Source of the DNA: Inia geoffrensis
Taxonomy: Eukaryota; Chordata; Mammalia; Artiodactyla; Iniidae
Length of the DNA: 64,000 nucleotides
Assembly: GCA_036417435.1 (NCBI GenBank)
Contig: CM070913.1
Location: 94,169,373-94,233,372, forward strand
Direction: 5' to 3'
How positions within the stretch are numbered: the first letter of the stretch is position 1; every line of letters starts with the position of its first letter. The notes beneath the pieces are model-generated. The model saw nothing but the letters and a program-made list of their open reading frames with translations, did no database searches and was not told the DNA's origin. A program made the translations under genes and the position numbers. This document shows positions 1 to 12,317 of the stretch, one piece after another.

Positions 1-3000
1 TTCTGAATGGTCACAAGAGGGCTCTGATTCTGAAATTGGAGATTCTTAGTGTCGTGTTTTAAAATTACCTTGGTAAACCACAAAAAAATGTGTCTCCACA
101 TTTCCCGTCATTGAGTCCTACCACAAACCCCACATCAAGAAGAAAGCCAGTTTTAAAGTTAGACTGGATTTACTTGCAGTTTCATGAAGCACAATAAATT
201 ACAGTGAGATTGAATACGTGGCGGGGAGCATCTCCTTTCCTTTCCTCTTTCACCACCCAGTTCCCTCCACTGGCCTGGGGACGACCCTGCAGAGCACAAT
301 TTCTGTTGTATCCCTTTTACTAAGTAGTGGATCTTCTGGAGGTCCCGTCTGTGGATTTTGAGACCTGTCTCAGGACTGCCTTGTGTTCAGCCTTTCTTTG
401 TGGGCTTTGATATCTTCTGACAGTTATCTGTATGGGTCCGTGTGTTCCTGATATTTTGGTTTCAAGAACAGCACTTGTAGAGCCCCGAAATAAAATGACC
501 CTAAAGAATACCAGATTTCTCTACCAATACCTGTATTACATAGCAGAATATACATTCATAGACATTTGGATCCTACACTTGAGACCTCAGTCATTTGGTC
601 ATTTATTCCAGCAATACGTGCCCGAGATGCCAATTTCGATGAGTTTGTTAGTCTGCAAACATGGTACCAACAAGCTTTCAGATGTTGAGCACCTAGTCCT
701 GGCCTACATGCTGATAAACTAACTCAACCATGACCCTTGCAGCTGTATGCATATTTTTTGCCCCTTTACTTTCATCCTTTTTTAGTCCATTTTTCGCACT
801 TGTACATAGTAGTTATTTTAAGATGCGATTCTGATTATATACTCCTGTGCTGAAGTGTCATGTGGCTAATTGTGGACTGAAGGTGTAATATCCTGTGGTA
901 CATGAGGACTTTTACCCATCATTTCTGAATACTTTATCTTTCCTCTTACACAGTAGTTTTTTGGCTTTCTTGAAGTACTCGCAGTTCCTTGAGATTTCTG
1001 CAATCTCATCATATGCTTTTTGCAAATCTACTGCCAGCGAAATGCCCTTGTTACTTGTTAACGCCTATTCAGCATATGTGAACCTGTACAGGTACTTATC
1101 ACTGGTGATACTATCATTGCATGTTTTATCTTTTCCATTAGAAAGCTTCTGGAAAGCTGGGACTATCTTGTTTGTATAATTTTAGCAACTGAAGCTTCAG
1201 TACATAAACGTGGGTGGTGTTTGCTACCACATGGGGACGTGTAGTCTGCAATGAGAGAGAAGAGTGAAGCCACCATGGAAGCAGAGCCATGAGCACCCTG
1301 GCTGCGCCCCAGGATCTGGTTCTTGTTTTGATGTCCGTGTTCATCTCTGCCCTTTTTCCTGCCTTGGTTGTTGAATTGTTCTGTGAGATATCCCAGACAT
1401 CCTTCTAATAAATCCCCATGTTTGCTTCAGCTGGTTCAAGTTGTGTTTGTTACAACCCAACTGACAGCGAGGTCAGGCCGTGTTGTAAATTGGGGGTTCT
1501 GGAAGCAGATACTGAGATGAAGTTTGGGGTGCAAGAGGTTTACTGAGGATCAACATGAAGTGACGAGAGGGTAAAAAGGAAAGGATTGGTCAGAGGAAGA
1601 AGTGACACTGCACTGTAGGTTGTGGAGACCTTGGCCAGGCCAGTGGGGGCGCTGAAGCAAGCATCACTTGTAAGAGCGTCTCACATTTGGCCAGGAAGCT
1701 CAGGCCCTTAGAGCCCTGAGTGGTCAGTCAGCAGAGGCAGGCTGCCCTGGGAAGGGAGTGACCTCAGGTGAAGAGGCTCTTTTCCCCCTGAGGCCAACTC
1801 TGGACGCACTGGCGAGGGGGGAGGCGTCCCTGCCGCTGGGCAGAAGGTCGTTCCCTGAAGAGGGACCTGGTTGGTGCATCTCCGTGACTGCACAGAGCAT
1901 CCCTTCCCAGTGGTGGGCGTGTCTAAAGAGAGATGAACAAAAGGGAGATTAGGACAAACTACAGCTCTCCTGTTGCAGTTGTTTCCTCTCATCTGTTACC
2001 CATTCCAGATTCTCACACAGCTACCACCCATGCTGGCGTCAGCATGAGCCAGGTCCTCGAGAATCGCAGGGGCGTCTGAGGCCTGGTCACCGTGTGCCCT
2101 TCTCAGATCCCAGCTGCTGAGTTTCTCCAGGTACCGTCACAAGTGGGCAAGGAAGCCCCAAGAAGCCCCTCGGTGTGTCACCCGAGTCCACTCAGACTCC
2201 TCCTGGCCCAGCCGTAGCAGCAGCCTGTTCTCCCCATGGTGTGTCAGGCACCCCTGCAGAGACCAGACTTCGCTCACCTGATGGTCCCTGGGTACAGGCA
2301 CACAGTCCCCAGGTCTGTCGTGGGCTTCTTATAACTAAGTGGAAGATGCTCTGTCCCTGTGAAAAGGGTGTCCCTTTTGGGGTTCAAGACCTCTAACTCT
2401 GCAGAGCCCGGAGTGGACAGCACTGGAAGCACAAAGGCCCCTGGAGGGTCGTCCGTAGCGGTGGCAGGTGAGGCCTACCCCTCACTTCAGCACCCAGACC
2501 CATGGGTTCATCTACTTGGAGGACACGGCACCATATAAAGGGCTTTTGTCCAGTTCACAGGCTGTACTTTGAAAGGTGGCCCGTCCTGACAGAATGTTGC
2601 TTCTGAGCTGGGGCTTCAGCTATGCTTTCACTAGGCTGTTCCAAAGCTCTCTTGCACAAGCAGCTACAGGTGCACCCAGTGGGTCCTTTCGTGCTGGGCA
2701 TAGTCTTGCACACCCTTTGGCTGCAAAGTGGGTCCTCTGGTCTGATGCAGCATATGTGGGATCCCATACTGGCTGATCAGACATTTCATAAGCCTCTGGA
2801 TAGTGGTGCTGGCTGAGGCCCTGTGGGCAGGAAAGAAAACACATACCTGGAATATGTGTCTCTCCTATGAGAAACACACCAGCATTTTGAGGGCCAGCAT
2901 AGTCAGGTGCCAGCTGGTCTCCCCAAGGAATGGTGCTGTACTGGGGCTCAGTCTTGGTCTCTTATATTAGACATTCTGTAGTGGCCAAATCAGCCACGGT

Positions 3001-3160
3001 GAGAGAGGCTCTGTGCCGTTGGACGGGGTGGACATTCTTGGCAATGAGAGTAACCCTTGCATTGGATCCCTGGCCTTTGGTTAAGGGCCACCATGGTGGG
3101 GAAGGCCAGATGGATGGCTCTGAAACTTACTCCGCAGATAAGATAGTAAATAACAATACT
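1..3160. other. gene-free stretch, old decayed repeats
   Basis: I see no coding exon here; all open frames are short, lack splice context and resemble no family I know. A polyadenylation hexamer AATAAA at 1407-1412 sits in a sequence that looks like the end of an old LTR-type repeat, but I cannot name it. The moderately GC-rich part from 1480 to about 3150 may be decayed retroviral sequence in minus orientation; that is a guess. Confidence 0.4.
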
Positions 3161-3540
3161 GGGACTTCCCTTGTGGCGCAGTGGTTAAGAATCCTCCTGC
3201 CGACGCAGGAGATACGGGTTTGAGCCCTGGTCCAGGAAGATCCCACATGCCGTAGAGCAACTAAGCCCATGCTCCACAACTACTGAGCCTGCTCTGTAGA
3301 GCCCGCGAGCCACAACTACTGAGCCTGTGCTCTAGAGCCCGCAAGCCACAAGTACTGAGCACATGTGCCACAACTACTGAAGCCCGCGCGCCTAGAGCCT
3401 GTGCTCCACAACGAGATAAGCCACGACAATGAGAAGCCTGCGCACCGCAACGAAGAGTAGCCCCCACTCACAGCAGCTAGAGAAAGCCCGCGTGCAGCAA
3501 CGAAGACCTAACTCAGCCAAAATAAATACATTTATTTTTA
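3161..3540 (+). repeat. CHR SINE, long form
   Basis: This is a full-length cetartiodactyl CHR SINE. It begins GGGACTTCCCTTGTGGCGC, has the tRNA-derived head with A and B box-like segments, then the long body with repeated CCACAACTACTGAGCC units, and ends in an AAATA-rich tail. Open frames inside it on either strand are not genes. Confidence 0.93.
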
Positions 3541-4300
3541 AAAAATTATTTATTTATTTTTTATTTTTTTCAGCCCCTTCCAGGTAGGGGCTGAGAGGGA
3601 GGGTGGCAGAGATTAGTGCTGTTCTTAAAGACCTGAAGGGTGCCTGGGGGGGGGGTGTCCCTATCATGTCCCTGTTTGATTCGGTAGCATAGCCCGGTGG
3701 AAGCCCGATGTATCCTAGAGAATGGCTATAGGCTAAACACTAGGCTAGACCATAGCCAAGTAGTGGTCCAACTTGCACACATGGCCTTGTTTCTATTTAC
3801 GTGCCCTTGGGTACATGGCGTGCAGCCTTTGATTTGACAAGAGCACTCTTTTTATCCTGCTCAGGAAAGGATCAGAAAATGTTTGCATTACCATGGAGCA
3901 GACAGCATTGCACATTCACAGTTTCATCCCAGGGCTGTCATAATATAGTCTGAAGAGATCCAGACTATCTGGACGTGCATAGAACATCAGCGTGCGCCAC
4001 TGAGGCAGTGAAGTCACTCCAGTCAAGCAGGATGCACATGAGGTGGCCAGCAGCCTGGGGACCTGATGCACTACACGCATCCCAGAGGCTGGGTGACACC
4101 CTGTGAATGGTTAGCAACTTACCACAAAGGTAGCATAGGACTCACTTTGCTGCACACTACTTCATAGATTATTCAGGAAGTTTGGGGAGGCTGGTTTTCT
4201 AGTCATTTACACATTTATTGACATCGTTATAGGTATTTTCTTACTAATTTTGGAATCTCTGTATCTAGTTATGTTGGTTTTTCTTTTTGAAAAATTCCTC
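3541..4300. other. gene-free stretch
   Basis: No exon, RNA gene or clear repeat boundary was recognised. The sequence is unique-looking or too decayed to classify. It may continue the possible retroviral relic noted to its left. Confidence 0.4.
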
Positions 4301-4636
4301 TTTTTTTTTTTTTTTTTTTTGGCTGCGTTGGGTCTTTGTTGCTGCACACAGACTTTCTCTAGCTGTGGTGAGCAGGGGCTACTGTTCATTGCGGTGCGTG
4401 AACTTCTCACTGCCGTGGCTTCTTTTGTTGCGGAACACGGGCTCTAGGTGCGTGGGTTTCAGTAGTTGCGGCACACGGGCTCAGTAGTTGTGGCTCATGG
4501 GCTCTAGAGCGCAGGCTCAGTAGTTGTGGCACACGGGCTTAGTTGCTCTGCAGCATGTGGAATCTTCCTGGACCAGGGATCGAACCTGTGTCCCCTGCAC
4601 TGGCAGGCGGATTCTCAACCACTTCCAGGGGAGTCC
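4301..4636 (-). repeat. CHR SINE, long form, antisense
   Basis: A poly-T run at the left is the antisense tail. The body reads GGCTGCGTTGGGTCTTTGTT and ends with the reverse complement of the SINE head, close to CCAGGGGAGTCC. Short frames across it are SINE sequence. Confidence 0.92.
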
Positions 4637-5149
4637 TGAATTTTTCATTAATAATATTTGTGAATTCCCTTTTATTCTTGTTCCATCTTGGCAGAAGTTT
4701 ATTTATTAGCTTTTACAGTGAACAAGATTTTGATTTCATTGACCTGTCAGTACCTTTGATTCTGTTCAGTTAATTAGCTGAAAGCTGGACATGGCAGAGG
4801 CCAACCCTAAGGCAGCAGAAATTCCTTGGCATAAATATTTAGAGAAATATGATTGTTGATCTAGACTTATCATGAGTAGTTCAGTCACCAATTCCTCCTA
4901 TTTTGACCCCCAAGAGGGACCAGAAGACACTTTTACTCGGACACTGAGGCACTACGGTGAGATGGGAGTCCCAGCATCCTATAACAATGTGCTTGTTTTC
5001 CACACTGCCCCCCATACCAGCCCTAACCATGGATCTGCTTGCTTTGACGTTATGCCAGGTCTAGAATTTTTGATAAATTGAATCTTATAAAAGAAAATGT
5101 GCTTATCGGCTAAGGGTGAAGAGGGAAGACGCTGCCGCTGAAGTGAGAC
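4637..5149. other. gene-free stretch
   Basis: Nothing recognisable beyond short open frames. No splice-flanked exon or simple repeat was seen. Confidence 0.4.
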
Positions 5150-5600
5150 CCCTGCTATCAGAGGGGAGTGTAGGATTCTGCGAGGCAGCAGTCCTGGTAG
5201 CAGAATTTAGTTTTGAGAAGCCAGGTGGGCATGGTTACTGTGTCACCGAACATGAGTCCATGTACCCGACAGCACACTGAGGCCAAACAATAACAAAACG
5301 TCAGAGTTTGGAGCAGAGGAAGGTTTATCGCAGGGCCTAGCAAGGCGACGGGGTGGCTCATGCCTTAAAAACCCTGAACTCCTGGAAAGCTTTCCCCAAA
5401 GCCCTTTTACAGGAAAGGTGAGGGAGGGGCCTGGGTAGCTGTTGCAGACTTCTTGGTGTCAGATCCTTTGTTCTTGAAGTCAGGTCACCGTCAGGTCATG
5501 ATGTTCCTGTAAACTTCTAACAGAACAGATGCTAGCTAGTCTCTGTTCTGTTTCTAAGCCTCCTGGCGGCTTTTAACACTTAACAAATCCCATGAGCAAA
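5150..5600 (-). mobile_element. LTR-like end of an endogenous retrovirus
   Basis: Read on the minus strand, this stretch has the look of an LTR: a polyadenylation-like GATAAA (plus-strand 5324-5329) inside a context resembling the R/U5 start of artiodactyl ERV LTRs, preceded by a pyrimidine- and C-rich segment. The retroviral pol relic at 6.4-7.5 kb is on the same strand and lies upstream of it in element orientation, so this would be the 3' LTR. Exact ends and family were not determined. Confidence 0.5.
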
Positions 5601-6100
5601 GCAACATCATTATCCCTCGTTTACTTGTTCAAAGTCCCAAGGCTTGACTTTCGCCCCCAAAGTCCAGGTCTTGCCTATGAGCAGAGGGTCCCTGCATGGG
5701 CTGGTCACCCTGTCCTGGCATGCTCGTCCAGCACCCGGTCTGGGTCCTCCCGCCGGTACCCAGGCCCGGCTGAAGAGGCAGATCTCAGCTGGTGGCGCCC
5801 TCAGGGCCGGGTCCCCGGACCCTGCCCAGCCATCATCACCGAGGGAGCCAGGCTCCCAGGACCCAGCTGGCCCTCAGCTCACCCACCAGCCCCAAGGCTG
5901 GAGGACCCGGAGGGCCCTGGGGAGAAGGCTGCGATCCACCTCTCACCACACTCTCTGACCCAGGACCCCTGCGCGTCTGACCGTTGGCCCAGTGGGACCT
6001 CGAACCGCCAGGCTGACGGTCCCGAGCTAAGGGTCCCTCCGTTACAGTCATTCGCTAATGGCTGCTCCCCCGCCCTGCCCCTCTTATAACAGCAGTGGGT
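5601..6100. other. GC-rich stretch, no supported gene
   Basis: This segment is GC-rich and carries several long overlapping open frames on both strands, the largest 165 codons on the plus strand. None has recognisable domains or splice context. Its place between an LTR-like end and a pol relic makes it more likely to be decayed retroviral internal sequence. Confidence 0.4.
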
Positions 6101-6399
6101 TCAGGCCATGATGGTAGTCAGAATTGCTGGACCTATAGAGACCTTTGGAAGTGGTTAACTGATCATGGGATCTTAAGGTCCAAAATAAAGGGGCAGCTTA
6201 TGAAGGTCTTATCTTTGTAATAAAAAGCATAGAAGCTGGATATCCTTGAGGATAGACCCTGTCATTGGGTCACAAGTACATACTGTAAAACTTAGGGACC
6301 GTCCACAGGTCATTTTACGACCGTTTCTGTGTAAGCAGATAAATGTTAACACTGGTGGACTTACCCGTGATCACCATCCCGTTATTACACTGTCTTTGC

Positions 6400-7480
6400 T
6401 TAAAATGGGTCATTGGATCTGCACAAGATGAGTCACCCTGTCCCGTTTTCTTTCTCTGCCTCTCCTCGGCATCAGTGTGAAACACAAAACCCCACATGCT
6501 TGATGTCCACGAGCAAAGTGCCAAGTTCAACCACATGGCCTTTCCCTCATATTTCCTTGTCCCTGCTGTCCCAGTTTTGTTCCTGCTGGGATTCTGACAA
6601 CCAGCCAAGTCAGTTACTTCTGCCAAGCAATTGGTCCATATCCATGTCCCCAGCCACCCCTCCTCCTCTATGAAGCAGGGTTCCAAGAGTCCTGCTCACA
6701 GCTTTGACCACTGGGAAGGTTTCCCTTAAAACTGTCCTTTAAGGTCTTCACAGAATGGGGGCTGCACATCGGTGGTCCCTTCAGATGGTGCTGATGCATC
6801 TGTGAGCCAGGCCTGAGTTGTCTCCTCCTCGGCCAGTGGCCATAGGGAGCTCCCCACGAGGGACATAGGGGTCTGGACTCCCCATTTAAACATTTTACTT
6901 TTGGACTTTCCAGGGCCCGGTCCCAAATAAATCATTTCCACAATACGATGAATTGCAGCAGCAGTCAACGAACCCGATAATCCACCTGAGGATGGCCGTC
7001 ACTGGTCAATGACTGCACAGCGGTGAGGCTTGGTCTCTATTAGCGTGTGGCACGCCGGAATCTGTCTCTCCAATGCAGAGTCGTTCTCTGCCACAGAAGT
7101 CATGGCCTTGCTACTGAATCCGAGGGCTTTGTAGCTCTATTGGAGACTGAAGAAGACTCCCCATGGCATCCCATCTGCCTCGGGTCCTAACACAGCAAGA
7201 GCTGCGGCATTATGTGGCTTCATCTGGAGGATGAAGCCCTGGGCCTTGCTGCCGAGCTCTTGCTCTGGGCTCCGCTCAAAACTGCAAGCACTCCAAGATA
7301 GCCACAAATTATTCACAGTAGAATTTCCAAGTGTGTCCCCCAACTGCCTTCCACATTCAAAGTGTTGTACATCTTTGTAGTGTGGGGTGTGAGTTTTAGC
7401 ACCTCATCCCTTACTTTAGAGGGCTGTCCCAGCATTGCTGGTTCACTAAACTTCTAAAAACATCACTGATATCAGGCTCC
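6400..7480 (-). pseudogene. decayed retroviral pol (RNase H region) relic
   Basis: On the minus strand, broken frames show segments typical of the connection/RNase H part of class I endogenous retroviral pol. One is a WLTDASA-like match to the conserved TDGS region, preceded by an EEE-rich stretch and followed about 40 codons later by a SQW-like segment. The reading is interrupted by stops and frame changes. It is therefore a non-functional fossil. I did not identify reverse transcriptase or integrase motifs with confidence. Confidence 0.6.
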
Positions 7481-7659
7481 TAAGTCTTTGGGGGGGTTTA
7501 CCTCCCACCTTTTGGGGCATGTGTGCATTATCAGGGCATCTTGGGTACTTGCTACCTCTTATAAAACACGATAGATCTGTCCTCCACAGGGCCCAGGCTC
7601 TGATCAATTGCTGCTTTTTACGGGGTTAGATCTGCTATTTTAAAGATTGTCCCTTTAAC

Positions 7660-8280
7660 AAATTTTAGTCTATCCACCTTCATTCTTTCTTCAGAAGCAT
7701 ATTTTAAAAATAAATTTTATTGATAAAGTGTACCTATTTTAATGTAGAGTTCAAGTTCCATGCTTTTTTGTTCTTTTTTGGCTGCACCACGCGGCATGCG
7801 GGATCTTAGTTCCCTGACCAGGGATCAAACCCGGGCCCCTTACGGTGGGAGTGCAGAGTTCCAACCACTTGACCGCCAGGGAAGTCCCGAGTTCCATGCA
7901 TTTTGATAAATATCTGTGCCTGTATAACCACCACTCCCACCAAGATGTAGAACATTTCCATCACTCCAAACGTTCCCTTATGCCTCTTCCCAGTCAGATG
8001 TCACTCCCACCGCTGACCCCAACCATTGATCTCTCATTTAACGCTGTAGATTACTTCTGTCTTTTCTAGAATTTCAAATGAATGGAACTATACAATAAGT
8101 AATCCTTTGTGTCAGCCTGATGTTTTTGAAATTTGTGCATGGTGCTGTGTGTATTGGTAGTCTGTTTTTTAATTGCTGAGTAGTCCACTGTATGGCTATG
8201 CCAGTTTGTCCATCCATTCACCTATTGATGGACATTCGGATTGTCTCGTGTTTTTAGAATAAACAGTTAAGCTGAGAATG
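7660..8280 (-). mobile_element. LINE-1 fragment, antisense
   Basis: The wording of this stretch (CCACTCCCACCAAGATG, and the segment ending in a check for a growing screen-like TGGACATTCGGATTG) matches antisense 3' parts of mammalian L1. A short CHR SINE is inserted at 7764-7889. Boundaries are approximate. Confidence 0.7.
7764..7889 (-). repeat. short tRNA-derived SINE nested in L1
   Basis: About 120 bp, reading TTTTTGGCTGCACCACGCG to CCAGGGAAGTCCC. It is flanked by a direct repeat AGTTCCATGC at 7754-7763 and 7890-7899, a clear target-site duplication. It interrupts the antisense L1 and so is younger than it. Confidence 0.92.
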
Positions 8281-8600
8281 GCCAGACATAAAAGACTCCA
8301 GTACAAAGTGTTGGCAGTGATGTGAGGAACCAGAACGCTCATACATCGTTGGTGGGAACGTAAAACAATGTACAACCATTGTGGAAAACAGTTTGGTAGT
8401 TTCTTAAAAAGTTTAATGTGTACTGACCACAGGATTCAGCAGTATATGCCCAAGGAAAATGAAAACATAAGTCCATAAAAACTTGTACACCTTGCTCATA
8501 AGGTTTGGTTTGTCTCTTGCTTCTGATCCCTGCTGCTGAACCTATGGCCATAGAACAGGAAAAAGTCAATAAAAGGAGAAACCTGAGGGGGATATATTTA
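8281..8600 (+). mobile_element. LINE-1 fragment, sense
   Basis: Contains the phrase TTGGTGGGAACGTAAAACA followed by TGTGGAAAACAGTTTGG, which is characteristic of the 3' end of L1 ORF2 in sense orientation. It lies head-to-head with the antisense L1 just before it, as in a 5'-inverted L1 or two insertions. Confidence 0.65.
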
Positions 8601-9539
8601 TATTCTTATTCTTAAAAAATATGTTCAAAAGTTAGCTTCATGTGACAGAGCCTGGGAGCCCGTTTGAACAGAAGACTTCTGGTTTGTCCCTATGTGATCT
8701 CTGGGCCACTGAAGAAATTTGATTTAAAAATTAAGAGCAGGATGTTTTATTCGATACATGTTTTGGGGACCTACAACCAAACATTTTGGACAAAACAATA
8801 ACACTGCATCCCTACATCACACTAAAAAATAGAAATTCCAAAAGGGATAATTTTATAATTGCAATATAAGAAACAATAAAAGCATCATATACAATTATAT
8901 GAATACTTTTAATATCAGGGATGAAAAAGATTCTTCAAACATATATTGAGATCAACTATAAAGCATAGATTTCATCTCATAAATTTAATGTTATAGACTA
9001 TAAAATTGTCTTGTTATTTGTCTATAGTTTTATTTTTAACATTTAAGTCTTTTATCTATTTGACTAACCTATGATAAATGGATACAATGCAAGAGTGCAC
9101 ATTTGCAAAAAGATACTTACTGAATATATTCAGTTATGCAAAAAATATTTTATGAGCCTATACATACCATGTGCTACCTATCATGTACCACAGTTCTAGG
9201 CAATGAGGTAAAGGTCCAAATAGGTTTCTGCTCTCAGGAGCTTATATTCTAATGAGGGGAAATAGACAATGATCATTAAAAATTTTTTTAAAGAAGAAGA
9301 TATCTAGTAAAAATAAATACTATGATAAAAACAAAACAGGGCAATATGATGTAGCATAAGTTGAGTGTGAGAGAAGCTGCAATTGGACGGAGTAGTTCTG
9401 AAAGAACTTTGTGAGAAGATAATTTGAGTGGCGACCCTACAGAGTGCTGTAGGCAGAGGAAAGAGTAATCAGTGAGAATTTTTAGTATGTTTGTGAAAGA
9501 GAAGGAAAAACAGCAAAAAAATATATAGCATAATCACAT
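8601..9539. other. gene-free AT-rich stretch, possible MIR
   Basis: AT-rich and non-coding. The part at about 9130-9290 resembles a mammalian-wide interspersed repeat (ATGTGCTACC..., then CAGGAGCTTATATTCTAATG). Nothing else was recognised. Confidence 0.45.
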
Positions 9540-9712
9540 CTAAATAGGTGTGTGTACTGTTTTTGTACATAAACATATGTCGGGACTTTTAACATTTTTT
9601 GTTCCCTGTTTCTCATACTTCTTCCATTTTCTTGCTTTTCTGTGGGTTACTTGAACATTTTTTAGAATTCTATTTTTAATCATTGAAAGTATTTTTGAGT
9701 TTGTCTCTACGT

Positions 9713-9751
<39 letters not shown>

Positions 9752-10340
9752 TTTCACTAGGTATTACAATATACACACCCTACTTAACACAGTCTACGGG
9801 TATTGCCATTTTGCCATTTTGACTGACGTGTAGAAACCTTACCTCCATTTAAGTCCCTTTACCTTTCCCATGCATTAATATAACTGTCTTAAGTTCCACA
9901 TCGGATGGTATTATAATTTTTTGTTTCAACCGTCAAATGTGATTTTGAAACCTCATGAGAAGGACAGTCCATTATGTTTGCCCTTATTTCCACTGTTGCT
10001 TTTTCTTTTGTTACCAGTTCCTTTATAATTGTAGAACCGCTTTAGCAAGTCTTTTACAGTCGGGCCTTGTGGTGACAAATCCCTAGCTTTCCTTCATCTG
10101 AAAGTCTTCATCATCTGGAGGTCTTTATTTTCCCTTCATTTCTGAAGAGCATTTTTGCTAGAGAATTGGGGGTTTACAGTTTTTCTTTTTTTTCAGCACT
10201 TGAAAAATGTTGTGCCATCTCTTTCTGGGCACCATGGTTTCCGATGAGAAATCCACCGTCATTCAATTGTCCCCTTATGTGGAATGCATTGTTTCTGTCT
10301 TCAGATTGAATAGTCACAGCTGAATTTCTAGTGAATTTGC
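9540..10340 (-). mobile_element. LINE-1 fragment, antisense
   Basis: T-rich sequence with the typical wording of antisense mammalian L1, including a segment near TTCTGGGCACCATGGTTTCC. A TG microsatellite lies within it. Ends are approximate. Confidence 0.55.
9715..9750. repeat. (TG)n microsatellite
   Basis: Eighteen uninterrupted TG dinucleotides by direct reading. Likely length-polymorphic. Confidence 0.97.
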
Positions 10341-10669
10341 ATAGGGAATTAGGCAAGATGATTCTAAAATTTATCCAGAGAGGCAAACTCGTAACACTAA
10401 CCTAGAAAAATTAGAAAAGAGAAAAAGAGGGTACATGCCCTCCCAGAAAGCTATAGTAATTAAAACCATATGATATGTACAGGAATAGAAGAACAGATCA
10501 GTGGAACAAAACAGAGGAAAGAGACCCAGAAGGGGACTTAGTGTTAGAAGAGCATAGGGTGTATTTTAAAATTTGGTGTGTGGATACCCTTTCTAAATGA
10601 GAGAAATTCAAAAGTCAGAAGGGAAAAGAATGATAGATTTGACTGCATAAATATTTCAAAGTACTGCAT

Positions 10670-10709
<40 letters not shown>

Positions 10710-10980
10710 CCCCAAAGGGAAAATACAAGTAATGACTTTTGAGAATATGCTGTATCTGAAACATACATATGAAAGTTATAAAATCCCACCACACTAAGAA
10801 CCACTACAAATCAATAGTAAAAACACAGGGATCCTAATGGAAAAATAGGCAAAGGACATGAACAGGTATTTCACACAAGATAAATAAGACCTAGTCAATA
10901 AACAGTTGTTTAGTTTCACAAAAAGTACATTAAAGCAAGATATTTTCACTCACCATGCGACAATATTAAATTTTGATGCT
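10341..10980 (+). mobile_element. LINE-1 ORF2 relic, sense
   Basis: Sense-strand sequence contains broken L1 ORF2 wording, for example AACAGATCAGTGGAACAAAA followed by the usual acidic region and a span ending in a CA microsatellite. Stops are frequent. Confidence 0.7.
10672..10709. repeat. (CA)n microsatellite
   Basis: Uninterrupted alternating AC for about 38 bases inside an L1 relic. Confidence 0.97.
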
Positions 10981-11280
10981 GTCCATTTGTCGTTCATTGA
11001 GCCCTCTGTGGCAAGCAATGTGCTAGTTATGGGTGTATCTCATAGTGCTTATAGGCTAGTGAGGCAGATAATTACTAACAAATAATCATAAATACACATA
11101 AATAATTACAAATACAATTGCAAATTATTATAAATGATAGAATAAGTATAGGATCCAAGGAGAGTTTACAATCAAAGAAACCTTATTCGGCGATCACACT
11201 GGGATCAGAGAACACTTCTCTGAATAAGAGTTGCTTGAGCTGAAATATGAAGGATAAACTGAAATGTACTAATTATGTTA

Positions 11281-11400
11281 TTGTATGAAGGGATAGATAA
11301 CCTTTTCAGGGTTAGAGAAATTGTATGAAGGGATAGATAACCTTTTCAGGGTTAGAGAAATTGTATGAAGGGATAGATAACCTTTTCAGGGTTAGAGAAA
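11281..11400. repeat. perfect 40-bp tandem repeat, three copies
   Basis: Three identical 40-base units occupy 11281-11320, 11321-11360 and 11361-11400; each begins TTGTATGAAGGGATAG and ends GGTTAGAGAAA. There is no mismatch between units. It lies in non-coding sequence. Perfect identity implies recent expansion, or a sequencing/assembly artefact. Confidence 0.98.
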
Positions 11401-11949
11401 ATTAACATGCTCAGAGGTCCTGCAATGTATGGTGTATAGGGAAAGAAGGTTAGCACAGTCAGAGAGGAGGGAAATACCATAAAAAGAGCTTGAAAAGACA
11501 GGGGTAAGATCATGCAGAGCACTGAGGACTACGTTAGAGACTTTCGCCTTTACTTCAGAGCAATCAAAAGCCATCGAATTATATTAAGCAGAGGAATATA
11601 TTTGGAACTGCTTTTATGAACATGAGGCTGACTTCTGTATAAAGAAAAGATTTGGAGGAAATTGATGTGAAGTTATAGCAAGATTGCAGGTGAGAAATAA
11701 TAGTTTGGACAAGATTAGTAGTTAAGATTAAACACGGATATGCTGATCTCAACATGTCCCAAATGAATCCATTTCTTCTATCCTAAACTTGTCTTTTCCT
11801 GTGTTTTATCGTCATAGTGAAATACGATGATTAACCAAAATATCTGGGCAAGTTGTATAAGTGGAAGTTGAAGTCATGAAAGTGGATAACAGTGGTAGAA
11901 ACGGTTTTAAAGAATGCACTTATGGAAGCATTTCACCCAAGCAAGAAAC
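11401..11949. other. gene-free stretch
   Basis: AT-rich, non-coding. No repeat family was named with confidence. Confidence 0.4.
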
Positions 11950-12310
11950 CTAGTTCCTCCATGTATCCAATTCATTACCAGGTCCTTTACATTCTTCTTT
12001 TAAATTGTTTCCTGACTCAGTCTTCCGTAGCCCCAGCTCCCGGGCCCCAGGATACAGAAGCACTGCCTTCAGTGGCCTTCCTGGCTCGAGTCCTTCTTCC
12101 TGTTGGTTCACCCTTACCACTCTGCACCACACTGCACACCAGATGTCACAGCCTCTTTAAAACTCTTCATTGTCTTGTCACTTCACAGCATGAACATTCC
12201 TTCACAAGGATGCTTTTTCAGTCTCTTTTCTTTTCAAGCCACCTCTCCTTTGACCTCTTTTCACCAGGCCAGTGAATTTCTTTCTTCCTTTTTTCTCTTC
12301 CAGTTTTTAT
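11950..12310 (-). mobile_element. possible LINE-2 relic, antisense
   Basis: C/T-rich wording such as CACTGCACACCAGATGTC and the general CTTC-rich composition resemble antisense L2 3' ends. Degraded; family call tentative. Confidence 0.4.
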
Positions 12311-12317
12311 AGCGGAG

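Noticed and set aside
5592..6089. 165-codon plus-strand frame
   Set aside because: GC-rich, overlapped by open frames in three other readings, Pro/Ser/Gly-rich with no domain; lies between an LTR-like end and a pol fossil.
11281..11400. CRISPR-like array
   Set aside because: The 40-bp units are directly adjacent with no spacers, in mammalian DNA.
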